DNA from: a virus
Reading direction: 5' to 3' (one strand)
Length of the DNA: 64,000 nt
Virus record (IMG/VR): IMGVR_UViG_3300021379_000006
Location: 53,830 to 117,829 of that record
Shown one piece after another: positions 50,526 to 57,145 of the stretch (position 1 is the first letter of the stretch; the number at the start of each line of letters is the position of its first letter). Under the pieces are notes generated by a model. It made no database searches. It was not told the DNA's origin and worked only from the letters and a program-made list of their open reading frames with translations. A program made the position numbers and the translations under genes.

Positions 50526-50806
50526 TATTCAATTGTCTGAATTACAGCAAAAACATCTCCAGCATTAATTAGCAAATGTGTCTCACCTTCATGTTTCATT
50601 TCAGTTGGAACACAGTAATCAGCGTATTGAATTAAATCACCAGAATTTATTTCTTCTACTTCAGCGCCAACTGCAACAACAAATCCTTGATAGATCTTTT
50701 CCAACGCTGTATCTGGAATAATGATATTTGTACCAGGTATTGTTCTTTGTGCTTCTTTAGGTTTTATTAGAACCTTTTTTCCTACGGGAATTATTTTTGT
50801 TTTCAT
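50525..50806 (-). CDS. GroES-like co-chaperonin, 93 aa
   Basis: The GroES (Cpn10) pattern is clear: KIIPVGKKVLIKPKEAQRTI at the start, a mobile-loop-like TIPGTNIIIPDTALEKIYQG, then GFVVAVGAEVEEINSGDLIQ and a terminal INAGDVFAVIQ. The length of 93 aa is typical. Phage GroES homologues such as T4 gp31 pair with host GroEL to fold capsid proteins; that known case suggests the same here. It lies immediately before TerL in a packaging/capsid operon, so expression would match capsid assembly. The 41-codon ORF upstream overlaps its first ~50 nt. Confidence 0.88.
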   Translation of the reverse strand: MKTKIIPVGKKVLIKPKEAQRTIPGTNIIIPDTALEKIYQGFVVAVGAEVEEINSGDLIQYADYCVPTEMKHEGETHLLINAGDVFAVIQTIE

Positions 50807-50882
50807 TCTCTTTTTTATTTGGTTTTAAATTTAAGGGTTCATCCCAGTAACAGAAGACCCAGTTTTCTTTTTTGTTTGTCAT
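50757..50882 (-). CDS. Possible small ORF overlapping GroES-like gene, 41 aa
   Basis: The ATG at 50882 shares its A with the stop TAA of the 172-aa gene (TAATG), a sign of coupled translation. The product begins MTNKKENWVFCYWDEPLNLK and turns into a Lys/Asn-rich tail. It overlaps the first 50 nt of the GroES-like gene in another frame. It may be a real small protein or only a translational link to GroES; the evidence is the overlap alone. Confidence 0.42.
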   Translation of the reverse strand: MTNKKENWVFCYWDEPLNLKPNKKENENKNNSRRKKGSNKT

Positions 50883-51400
50883 TACATTTGATCATAAGCT
50901 AAACCTGCACCACCTCGCACTTGACTTTCTTGTTCTTCCTTCATATCACTAAAGGCTCCTTTGTAAGAATTTCTAATTTGCTCAAACTTGGCTGCAGCAT
51001 TTACAAGAGAGTTAATATTACCATCACGTCCATGCTCAATTTGAGTAGTCTCCATGTACCTAGCTAATCTATCAAGCATTGATTTAATACCTACGTATGC
51101 TCTATAAGTTGGTGTCTCATAAAGCTTTCTACACATATCCAAAGAGTATCTTATTTTAGAATCCTCTGTTGATTCTTCTAGTCCAACCTGTTCTACTATA
51201 ATATCTTCTTTTTCATGTTCTGGTAAATTAAAAAATGGATTTAGATCAGGGTTAGGACAAGACATGTAAAATAAATATTGATACACACTCATATATGTGT
51301 CAGGATATTCTTCCATCAAGTCTTTTAAAAATTCTAAAGTGTAGCAGTGTTCAGTTGGAATCACCTTACCATTTTGCACGTCAAATAATCTAACTATCAT
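50882..51400 (-). CDS. Conserved hypothetical upstream of terminase, 172 aa
   Basis: Mixed helical protein (MIVRLFDVQNGKVIPTEHCY, LKDLMEEYPDTYMSVYQYLF) with a charged C-terminal helix and a short Gly-rich end. It is two genes upstream of TerL and overlaps the nuclease gene by 4 nt. A small terminase subunit would be expected near here, but I see no DNA-binding HTH that would show it. I remember this protein type as conserved in crAss-like genomes without known function. TerS is therefore only a possibility. Confidence 0.65.
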   Translation of the reverse strand: MIVRLFDVQNGKVIPTEHCYTLEFLKDLMEEYPDTYMSVYQYLFYMSCPNPDLNPFFNLPEHEKEDIIVEQVGLEESTEDSKIRYSLDMCRKLYETPTYRAYVGIKSMLDRLARYMETTQIEHGRDGNINSLVNAAAKFEQIRNSYKGAFSDMKEEQESQVRGGAGLAYDQM

Positions 51401-52212
51401 TTCTTATTGTCTTTAAACCACATTATTAGACTATTAACTTCATCCTTCAAATACGGTAAATTATACATCTTAACCTCTTCTATCACTGGTTCTCCATTGA
51501 TGTGTTCATTAATTGGATAACCATTCTTATCTGTGCCGATCTGCTTGAATTTAACATGTTGAATAGTTAAATCACCTATCTTCAGTTTAGGGTTGTGCTT
51601 TTTAATAATATACGCATAAATACTGAGTTGTAGGTTATAATGATTCAAATTACAGTCATCTAAATGACTAACTGGGTTGTACATTTTAGATGTTATCCCT
51701 TCCCAATTAGTAAATCCTTTCTCTTTAATTTCTTTATTGGTTTTATAATCTGTAATGTTAATGTATCCATTTACAACCTCAACCAAATCAGCTTGACCAC
51801 ATAGTCCAACAGACTTTAAGTAAACTAAATGTTCTGGATATACACCATCTTTTAGTTTTTGGTTGGAAGCAATCTTGACACCGTTTTCATTTACAAGTGG
51901 TTTTACAATAGGTAGCTCTACACCATGTCTTTCAATGGTCTTAAAGTCAAGCATATCTGCTTCTCTTTGGTTATGATACCAATTACCTAATCCAATTGCT
52001 CTTTCTGTTTCCGCATCCCAAGCAGCAAGTATTTCTTTTTGGGTCATACCATACCACTTAGAACGTTTATTCTTAGCTGATTTCTTTGCTTGTGCTTTAG
52101 CATCAAACTTAGGTTTAAACATTCCAATGAAGGAAGTTACACTAGTCCAGTTTATTTTATCCTGGTCTACACTTTCATAAACATGCCCATCTTCTTTAAA
52201 AATAATTGCCAT
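51397..52212 (-). CDS. PD-(D/E)XK nuclease (RecB/Cas4-like), 271 aa
   Basis: The central region reads GLCGQADLVEVVNGYINITD then YKTNKE, the D...(D/E)xK core of the PD-(D/E)XK superfamily (Asp in GQAD, then ITDYK). Upstream are NWTSVTSFIGMFKPKFDAKA and GNWYHNQREADML, which give the helical His/Glu part typical of exonuclease-like members. A C-terminal helix follows (NLQLSIYAYIIKKHNPKLKI, with a Q-x3-Y pattern typical of RecB-type nucleases). It likely trims or cuts DNA during recombination or packaging. It is transcribed with the terminase group, so a role in packaging-related DNA processing is plausible. Confidence 0.8.
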   Translation of the reverse strand: MAIIFKEDGHVYESVDQDKINWTSVTSFIGMFKPKFDAKAQAKKSAKNKRSKWYGMTQKEILAAWDAETERAIGLGNWYHNQREADMLDFKTIERHGVELPIVKPLVNENGVKIASNQKLKDGVYPEHLVYLKSVGLCGQADLVEVVNGYINITDYKTNKEIKEKGFTNWEGITSKMYNPVSHLDDCNLNHYNLQLSIYAYIIKKHNPKLKIGDLTIQHVKFKQIGTDKNGYPINEHINGEPVIEEVKMYNLPYLKDEVNSLIMWFKDNKK

Positions 52213-52213
52213 A

Positions 52214-52402
52214 TTATCTTAGTTTAATATCTGCTGTAGTATTCGTAACCCACATACCTAAATCATCTTGAGTATATGTTGAGTTAGTACTATTCATCCT
52301 GTATGCAATTGCATCAGCTTCAGCTCTTAGTAAAACTACAGCTGCTTCTTCTGTGATCATTTTGTATTTCAAAAGATCTTTAACTATTTCTTTAACAGTC
52401 AT
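52214..52402 (-). CDS. Hypothetical small protein, 62 aa
   Basis: The ATG at 52402 (MTVKEIVKDLLKYKMITEEA) is chosen because it starts 3 nt after the stop of the Cys-rich gene upstream; a longer frame would overlap that gene by 49 nt. The product is a helical N-terminus, AAVVLLRAEADAIAYRMNST, and a short tail. No family is recognised. It lies 2 nt before the nuclease gene and is probably translated with it. Confidence 0.6.
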   Translation of the reverse strand: MTVKEIVKDLLKYKMITEEAAVVLLRAEADAIAYRMNSTNSTYTQDDLGMWVTNTTADIKLR

Positions 52403-52404
52403 AA

Positions 52405-52707
52405 TTATAAATTTAATTGTTCTTCTTGCTCTTCTGTCATTAGTGCGCCCCACTTACCTTGTGGACATTCTGATGATAATGAGCGTGTTTTAAAATGTAA
52501 ACTGCAACCACAATCACCACAACATGGTTGAGTACCAGGAGCAAAACATTTATCTCCTTGAGTATCAAGTAGTTGGCAATCATTGCAAATTTTCATTCTT
52601 TCTTGTGCAACTATTTCCACTTCTTTTTTAGTAAAAATAGATCTATAGACACCCTCTCCTATCTTATCTATATTTTTAAATGCTTCTATTAGTTGCTTAA
52701 AATTCAT
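52405..52707 (-). CDS. Phage zinc-ribbon-type protein, 100 aa
   Basis: From about residue 33 the chain has CNDCQLLDTQGDKCFAPGTQ, PCCGDCGCSLHFKTRSLSSE and CPQGKWG, a dense Cys pattern typical of a family of small phage zinc-ribbon proteins. The N-terminal ~30 residues are a helix (MNFKQLIEAFKNIDKIGEG). Its start overlaps the end of the IHF-like gene by 4 nt. A DNA- or protein-binding accessory role in packaging or transcription is possible; the sequence does not show which. Confidence 0.7.
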   Translation of the reverse strand: MNFKQLIEAFKNIDKIGEGVYRSIFTKKEVEIVAQERMKICNDCQLLDTQGDKCFAPGTQPCCGDCGCSLHFKTRSLSSECPQGKWGALMTEEQEEQLNL

Positions 52708-53063
52708 TTCTTTTTGCTTTTGAATTCCTTTTTCTCTCTTTCAATCTCTTCTACCATTTCCTTGGCCTTCTCTAACCTTTCTAATTTTTCACTAACACCT
52801 ACATGTTTTTCATATCCATCGTATGTGTTTTTCAAAAGATTACCTAAAATGCTTTTATTCTTCTTAATGCTTTTATTTAATACACCTTTTCTAATATGAA
52901 AAGTACCTAAACCAGTTACATTTATACTTGGATAAGTTAAATTAGATAAATTCTTTCTAAGCTTAGAATAATAAAAGGTTATAAACTCATCCACTAATTC
53001 TGGATGTACGCCCACCTTTTCTGCTATACCTTCTTTAAAATCTTTATGACTCTTCGGATTCAA
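52704..53063 (-). CDS. IHF/HU-like DNA-binding protein with basic C-terminal coiled coil, 119 aa
   Basis: The N-terminal ~75 residues match the HU/IHF layout: helical KEGIAEKVGVHPELVDEFIT, FYYSKLRKNLSN, then a beta part SINVTGLGTFHIRKG. The C-terminal ~40 residues are a Lys/Glu helix (EKLERLEKAKEMVEEIEREK) instead of the usual long DNA-binding arms. Its start lies inside the end of the 123-aa gene, a 20-nt overlap. IHF-like subunits are characteristic of the structural region of crAss-like phages. Expected to bend or condense DNA for packaging. Confidence 0.75.
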   Translation of the reverse strand: MNPKSHKDFKEGIAEKVGVHPELVDEFITFYYSKLRKNLSNLTYPSINVTGLGTFHIRKGVLNKSIKKNKSILGNLLKNTYDGYEKHVGVSEKLERLEKAKEMVEEIEREKKEFKSKKK

Positions 53064-53415
53064 TGCCTAAAATTTTATAGTCTAACAGAACAGTTCCAGA
53101 TGTCTGTACATTCATCTCTTTGTTTAAGAATATCTTCTTTCTATTCTTGCCATCTTTAACAACAAGATCTTTTTTACTTGCCTTTGTAATTGCATTACGT
53201 GCTGACTGAGGACTTTTAAAAATCCCCAGATCAGTCACGTGAAGGCAGAAAAAAGTAAGTTCAACCTCTCCTATCTTTGCAAGCTCAGCTAAACATTTTA
53301 AATCTGAATTGCTTATCTGCAAATTATTGAAGAAGCAGTATGTAACAATTTGATACTGGATTGTTGTATCCAGATCTACTTTTGCTTTTTGATCTACTTT
53401 ATTTACTATTGCCAT
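53044..53415 (-). CDS. Conserved crAss-like small protein, HTH-like, 123 aa
   Basis: The segment FKSPQSARNAITKASKKDLV followed by VKDGKNRKKIFLNKEM reads as a helix-turn-helix plus beta wing, the usual layout of a winged helix. The preceding region (LDTTIQYQIVTYCFFNNLQI, LKCLAELAKIGE) is helical. I know this protein as conserved beside the IHF-like gene in crAss-like phages. It overlaps the IHF-like gene at its end and lies 1 nt after the amidase stop. A DNA-binding role is inferred from the fold pattern; the target is unknown. Confidence 0.65.
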   Translation of the reverse strand: MAIVNKVDQKAKVDLDTTIQYQIVTYCFFNNLQISNSDLKCLAELAKIGEVELTFFCLHVTDLGIFKSPQSARNAITKASKKDLVVKDGKNRKKIFLNKEMNVQTSGTVLLDYKILGIESEES

Positions 53416-53416
53416 A

Positions 53417-54334
53417 TTATAAACTTAACAGCATATCTATCAAGTCAGGATGCGGATAACAATCAAACTTATCTCTTCTAACATTAGTGTGTGTTAAAAG
53501 ACCTTTGACCTTACCATAGTAAGCATCCTCTTGGAATTCAAATGCTTTTGTTGGTCCATATTTTTTAATCCATTGTACTAAACCAATTCGGATATCAATG
53601 TTATCACGTTCAGCAATAAACTTCAACCACTTCTCCAGTTCTTGGATTTGTTTTTCTGAATAGTTATGCCAATGAACATAACCCTTAAATGGTTCTTTTA
53701 ATGTACATACTTGAGATTCATGTGCTGTTTGACCAGCATATGTTTTTAAATCTTTAGTTAAATAGCCAAAGTTATTAATCTCAATACCTAAAGAATGACG
53801 GTTCATAAAACCGCTTCCTGTCTTACCAAGGTGCCATCCATAACCTCCTTCAGGAAATGCTTGTACCATAACACCATCATAGTCTGCATTACCATCTGTA
53901 ATTTTTTGACCCCCTAATACAAATTCAGTGGCTACACGCCCTCTGCTATCTCTACCCCAGTGATCAATTGTTTTATATGGATTGTGCCATCCTGCTGTAT
54001 GATGTAAAAAGACATAATCATTCTTGATTGGTCCTTCAATGTACTCACCCTTTGGTAAGAAGTGTCTGTGAATAGTTTGATTGTAAGGAGTGACAAAGTA
54101 TTGAGCCATTATATCCGTATCTTCATCAATAGCTTCAGTCTCTGGTCCTCTGGTAAGTAGTAGAGTCCATGTGTCATTTCCAACAATACCATCTGCTGCT
54201 AATCCAGCACCTAATTGAAATCTAATCACAGCTTTTTTAGTGCCGGGACCAAAGATACCGTCTGCTTGAATCTTTAAAGCTTTTTGTAGATCGCGTACAG
54301 CTTGACCCCTTGAGCCTTCTTTTAACATTTCCAT
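53417..54334 (-). CDS. N-acetylmuramoyl-L-alanine amidase with N-terminal peptidoglycan-binding domain, 305 aa
   Basis: Residues about 5-62 form a PG_binding_1 domain (GSRGQAVRDLQKALKIQADG, FGPGTKKAVIRFQ, ADGIVGNDTW). From about residue 103 an Amidase_2 domain follows: DYVFLHHTAGW, HWGRDSRGRVATEFVLGG, YGWHLGKTGSGFMNRHSLG, IEINNFG, VHWHNYSEKQIQ and near the end DKFDCYPHPDLI. The His-His at LHHT, the Glu of IEINNFG and the final His/Asp fit the zinc-dependent amidase site. It cleaves the peptide from muramic acid: the endolysin. The start overlaps the 100-aa gene by 1 nt. No signal peptide is visible, so a holin or similar would release it. Confidence 0.88.
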   Translation of the reverse strand: MEMLKEGSRGQAVRDLQKALKIQADGIFGPGTKKAVIRFQLGAGLAADGIVGNDTWTLLLTRGPETEAIDEDTDIMAQYFVTPYNQTIHRHFLPKGEYIEGPIKNDYVFLHHTAGWHNPYKTIDHWGRDSRGRVATEFVLGGQKITDGNADYDGVMVQAFPEGGYGWHLGKTGSGFMNRHSLGIEINNFGYLTKDLKTYAGQTAHESQVCTLKEPFKGYVHWHNYSEKQIQELEKWLKFIAERDNIDIRIGLVQWIKKYGPTKAFEFQEDAYYGKVKGLLTHTNVRRDKFDCYPHPDLIDMLLSL

Positions 54335-54636
54335 TAGCTACGTTTTAGAGTTCTACGAGGTTCTTCTTCACCAGCCATAGCTGCTTCAAAATCTTCACGA
54401 GCTTCGTCCATGCCTTCTGACATTTCCTCTTCTTGACCAGCCCCATAAGCTTGTGCCAAGAACATTTGAGATTGTACACGTTCAGCACGTGCCTTCTCAA
54501 TATCTCTTAAAAGTTCTTCATACTCTTTCTGAACTTTGAGATGTTTGATGTTTTCCTTGTAGAAAGCAGTGATCTCTTCTCTGCGTTTCTTCAACTCTTC
54601 TTTAGAGAGTTCTTGAGGTGTTTCTTGTTCTGACAT
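54334..54636 (-). CDS. Charged coiled-coil protein, 100 aa
   Basis: Almost entirely Glu/Lys/Arg and helical: LSKEELKKRREEITAFYKEN, KVQKEYEELLRDIEKARAER, then an acidic GQEEEMSEGMDEAREDFEAA and a basic end. It overlaps the amidase start by one base. It has no membrane segment, so it is not a classical holin. I recall small proteins of this sort beside the lysis gene in crAss-like genomes, without known function. Confidence 0.62.
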   Translation of the reverse strand: MSEQETPQELSKEELKKRREEITAFYKENIKHLKVQKEYEELLRDIEKARAERVQSQMFLAQAYGAGQEEEMSEGMDEAREDFEAAMAGEEEPRRTLKRS

Positions 54637-54710
54637 AATTGTTGATTTTATATGTTCTCCAACAAATATAACAAATCAAGTTTAAATACAAAAAGTTTAA
54701 AGGATTATTT

Positions 54711-55160
54711 TTATAGTACGGCTTTTACCCCGACATGGATATAATTTAGATTACGATTTACTTGCAATACACTAAACGTACTATACAGATTCTTATACAA
54801 CCTATAATCTGCGCCTATTCTACCTATTAATAATCTAGGATCATGATTTAATCTATATATAGGCCCACCATAAATTCTCAATTCGCGAATCAAGAACTCA
54901 TACTGCAAAAAAGAGTATGACGCACCGTGGTGTCCCTCACCCATAGCTAGTATACCCACAAACATTCTATCATATCCCACTTCTGCTACAACACCTCTTG
55001 CGTGAAAGCATGCTACATAACCTACAGCTGCAGATTTATTCTTATCTAGTTGCCAGTTCTTGGGTGTTTGGTAAGGATTGCACTCTTGAGCATAGGTAAT
55101 ATTGCATATCGCAATAAGCAATATGACCACTAATTTATATAGTCTGGTATATAAAAACAT
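54711..55160 (-). CDS. Secreted, probably outer-membrane or periplasmic protein, 149 aa
   Basis: The start at 55160 (MFLYTRLYKLVVILLIAICN) is favoured because its A is shared with the TGA stop of the upstream gene and because it places a signal peptide at the N-terminus: charged start, hydrophobic LVVILLIAICNI, then TYAQE as a plausible cleavage site. An ATG 11 codons upstream is less likely. The mature part has alternating aromatic/hydrophobic beta-strand character (SAAVGYVACFHARGVVAEVG, SFLQYEFLIRELRIYGGPIY, YSTFSVLQVNRNLNYIHVGV) like a small outer-membrane barrel or surface protein. It is encoded beside the amidase; lysis or superinfection exclusion are possible roles. Confidence 0.62.
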   Translation of the reverse strand: MFLYTRLYKLVVILLIAICNITYAQECNPYQTPKNWQLDKNKSAAVGYVACFHARGVVAEVGYDRMFVGILAMGEGHHGASYSFLQYEFLIRELRIYGGPIYRLNHDPRLLIGRIGADYRLYKNLYSTFSVLQVNRNLNYIHVGVKAVL

Positions 55161-55474
55161 CAAGGATAAAGCATCTTGTGCAGCACAGCACATTTCTCAT
55201 ATTCCTCTTTTTCCTGAAAGTATAAAATTATATTTTCGAGATCTTCCTTGCTAGGACCGTCTTCAACGTCATGCGCCACGGTTGTAACGCCATCAATACT
55301 ACCATTATTACGAATAAGCAACTCATCAAAGGTGATCTCCCTAGTAATAATACTATAAGAGTTATTAAAGGCTTGATCAAACAACTCATCTTCTTTCTCC
55401 ATCTGTTCTAACTCAGAAAGCCCATCAAAAAGGGATCCTTCCATATCGTCAAACTCATCATCATTGAAATCCAT
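55160..55474 (-). CDS. Small acidic protein, first gene of late block, 104 aa
   Basis: The start is taken at 55474 (MDFNDDEFDDMEGSLFDGLS); an ATG further upstream would read through the promoter-like element and give a hydrophobic, unlikely N-terminus. The product is very acidic at its start and ends in a helix with EKEEYEKCAVLHKMLYP. Proteins of this sort occur as small late-operon proteins in several phages. The stop overlaps the next gene start by one base. No function is known to me. Confidence 0.65.
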   Translation of the reverse strand: MDFNDDEFDDMEGSLFDGLSELEQMEKEDELFDQAFNNSYSIITREITFDELLIRNNGSIDGVTTVAHDVEDGPSKEDLENIILYFQEKEEYEKCAVLHKMLYP

Positions 55475-55500
55475 AATATACCATTTAAAGATCCTACATA

Positions 55501-55512
55501 TATAAGATACAA
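55501..55512 (-). promoter_or_regulatory. Late promoter-like element for the leftward unit
   Basis: Minus-strand TTGTATCTTATA, 11 of 12 matches to TTGTATATTATA, 27-38 nt before the ATG at 55474. It is the right-most of the set and would start the whole leftward late transcription. Inferred. Confidence 0.5.
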
Positions 55513-55640
55513 ATTTTTTTACCCCTAGAAAACCCATGTACTCTGTTTCTATACCAAGAGATATTATTTGTTCTGTCCCCGGACCTGCAAAAATTCTGTG
55601 TTTGGCATTGGCAGTACCCCATAATGTACGGCTCCCCTCC

Positions 55641-55692
55641 TAAAATTTGACAGGGGGGCACCCCCCATATGTATAACTTAAATTAATTTGTC
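55641..55692 (+). promoter_or_regulatory. Early promoter/operator region with G6/C6 inverted repeat
   Basis: TTTGACA at 55646-55652 is followed by GGGGGG CA CCCCCC (55653-55666) and then a TATGTATAA stretch (55668-55676), 17 nt before the ATG at 55693. The G6/C6 inverted repeat stands out sharply from the AT-rich surroundings. It lies between two promoter-like boxes, a typical operator position, at the only divergent gene boundary of the window. Promoter and operator function are inferred. Confidence 0.48.
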
Positions 55693-56037
55693 ATGACTGA
55701 AAATTCAGTTTTTTTCCGCAAGCTGCTTATCAATGAGAACACAAAGAATGTGACTCTCTATGTGACAAGCAAACCACTTTCAACGCAAGAAGTAGACTTC
55801 ATGGGTATGAAAGTGCAAGTTCGTGTCCAAGATACTATTGTATCTGGCCAACTCAACATGGTAGACCCTTCAACTGGGACCAGTATGAAGAGTGACCATG
55901 CAATTGTAAAGAAGCTCAAGACCCTCAAGCCGGGCACAGAGCTTAAAGGCTTTACAATCAACACAGATGCACCAGTGCGTGACCTGGAAACAGGCGAGCC
56001 ACTGCGCAATCTGTACTGGGTTGAGGCTGCACAATAG
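55693..56037 (+). CDS. First rightward (early) gene, hypothetical, 114 aa
   Basis: Begins MTENSVFFRKLLINENTKNV and continues as a beta-rich chain (LYVTSKPLSTQEVDFMGMKV, QVRVQDTIVSGQLNMVDPST) ending in VRDLETGEPLRNLYWVEAAQ. I do not recognise a family; the beta pattern could suit a small binding domain. Base composition is unusual: codons such as CTC AAG CCG GGC and GAG GCT GCA are much more G/C-ended than in neighbouring genes. As the first gene after the divergent region it is probably made early and strongly. The 3' flank holds a three-way-junction-like RNA element. Confidence 0.72.
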   Translation: MTENSVFFRKLLINENTKNVTLYVTSKPLSTQEVDFMGMKVQVRVQDTIVSGQLNMVDPSTGTSMKSDHAIVKKLKTLKPGTELKGFTINTDAPVRDLETGEPLRNLYWVEAAQ

Positions 56038-56050
56038 TGCAGTTCTCACC

Positions 56051-56115
56051 CAATTAGTGGATGAGCATTGTTACGTCCACTACAAGGATTCAAACTTGTT
56101 ACTGATTCCTAATTG
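56051..56115 (+). other. Three-way-junction-like RNA element after first early gene
   Basis: CAATTA (56051-56056) pairs with TAATTG (56110-56115). Inside, GTGGA/TCCAC (56057-56061 with 56076-56080) and ACAAG/CTTGT (56082-56086 with 56095-56099) form two hairpins. A T-rich tail (ATTGTAATTTTTTATTTATT) follows. It begins 14 nt after the stop codon and may be a terminator or a processed 3' end. The rest of the gap up to 56232 is leader sequence without a visible gene. Confidence 0.5.
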
Positions 56116-56232
56116 ATTGTAATTTTTTATTTATTTGTGTGTTGCATTGTGTGTGAGTGGTCTAAATCACCACATATACCCACTTTGTAACACTCAGATA
56201 CTTTCTACTCACCTAAATATATAAATATAGCT

Positions 56233-56433
56233 ATGAATAATAATAGCCCTAAGGTTTACACACCTATAGATGAACTCACTGATTATGTTAACTCTATACA
56301 TGAGTTATATAAGAATCTATCTCCTTATGCTCATAACCTACATAGAGCATGTGGTGGTAATCAGTCTTTGTTATTATATATTAATTCCTTTAAGCAGGTA
56401 GTATATAATAACCCGGATAAAGAGAAGTTGTAA
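56233..56433 (+). CDS. Small hypothetical protein, 66 aa
   Basis: MNNNSPKVYTPIDELTDYVN, then a helical segment SIHELYKNLSPYAHNLHRAC and a Lys-rich end. A leader with TCACCTAA lies 17 nt before the ATG, a motif also found before the genes at 56972 and 60975. No family is recognised. Its stop codon is followed directly by the large structured region, so message and RNA could be one transcript. Confidence 0.6.
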   Translation: MNNNSPKVYTPIDELTDYVNSIHELYKNLSPYAHNLHRACGGNQSLLLYINSFKQVVYNNPDKEKL

Positions 56434-56950
56434 TAGTATATCTGATGCGGAAATACGAAAGTATACCAGTCGTTGTACCAGTGAACTCCTAATTTGCAAT
56501 AAGGATAGTAGACGGGCGTGGTGAAGATATATTATTATGCACCTAAGCATGTGTCTAAACTGCTTTATCATAATGCTCTCATCCAATTGTAGGAATGGAA
56601 GGTGACTGCTTCCTAAGCAATGAGTTAATTCTGAGTGGAACAAGATACATATAGTGTATTCTTAGTAGTGTGTTTCAGGAATTGCTAATAAGTTCAAGGG
56701 TTACAACCTTGTGGGAGTATTTATTTATTAACCCGTTTCCTGGAATCAAACACTGTTATTATGATGTGAGCCTTAATCCAGGGCACAAGGTAGGTACCTA
56801 CTGTGTAAGGCAATTAATAATATGTGGAGTGAAAGAAGTCAAACACTTCCATAACAAAAAATACAGACCATGTGGCTGGGATAGAGAACACGTTAAATAA
56901 CTATCCAACATTAAAATATACCTGAGCATGTATTCAAACTGCTCTTTTTT
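56434..56950 (+). ncRNA. Large multi-helix structured RNA ending in an intrinsic terminator (candidate novel phage RNA)
   Basis: This gap of over 500 nt holds no convincing gene but many helices. ATAC/GTAT with GAAA loop, 56453-56464. ATTATG/CATAAT (56534-56539, 56569-56574) enclosing AAGCA/TGCTT. GGAAG/CTTCC, 56597-56613. GTGTTTCAGGAA (56670-56681) with TTCCTG and AAACAC (56737-56753), enclosing CAAGG/CCTTG. GCCTTA/TAAGGC (56770-56775, 56806-56811) with an inner GTAG/CTAC and CACA/TGTG. TGGAGTG/CACTTCCA, 56825-56851. GGATAG/CTATCC, 56879-56906. The last is a terminator: GAGCA/TGCTC (56924-56944) plus six T. The hairpin at 56543-56565 recurs at 56922-56944 with a compensatory A-T to G-C pair. 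The 5' end is unknown. Confidence 0.65.
56922..56950 (+). terminator. Intrinsic terminator ending the structured region
   Basis: GAGCA/TGCTC stem with an 11-nt loop (TGTATTCAAAC) and a run of six T at 56945-56950. The hairpin is a variant copy of the one at 56543-56565. Confidence 0.7.
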
Positions 56951-56971
56951 ATTCACCTAAACTTATAACAA

Positions 56972-57145
56972 ATGATTAATAGAATACTTATATGGGTGCT
57001 TACAATATTCGTATCCGTAAACATATTAAGAGCAGCTCATCATGCGTTAAACAATGATGATTGGCAAGTGGCTGTTCTATTCGTAATACTTGCCTACTTT
57101 ACTACATACATTCCTTTAATACTTAGAAAACATGAAGACAACTAA
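56972..57145 (+). CDS. Tiny membrane protein, 57 aa
   Basis: Reads MINRILIWVLTIFVSVNILR, then a short polar segment AAHHALNNDDWQ and a second hydrophobic stretch VAVLFVILAYFTTYIPLIL before a charged end. Two transmembrane helices are likely. The leader carries TCACCTAA 12 nt before the ATG. It overlaps the next small gene by 14 nt. No family is recognised; a small inner-membrane protein of early infection (for example exclusion or host modulation) is possible. Confidence 0.66.
   Translation: MINRILIWVLTIFVSVNILRAAHHALNNDDWQVAVLFVILAYFTTYIPLILRKHEDN

Noticed and set aside
55161-55193. Upstream ATG of the secreted protein (MCCAAQDALSL)
   Set aside because: It would bury the signal peptide and extend the overlap; the later start has a one-base stop-start overlap.
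56436-56466. Hammerhead-like core (CTGATG ... GAAA)
   Set aside because: The A after CTGATG is missing, stem II would be one or two pairs, and no partner strand with a cleavage triplet was found.
56374-56643. 89-codon minus-strand ORF
   Set aside because: Antisense to the 66-aa gene and the structured RNA; low-complexity Leu/Ile-rich; no upstream signal.
56670-56900. 76-codon plus-strand ORF within the structured region
   Set aside because: Its sequence has no protein-like pattern and overlaps several strong helices; it is most likely chance coding potential within an RNA gene.
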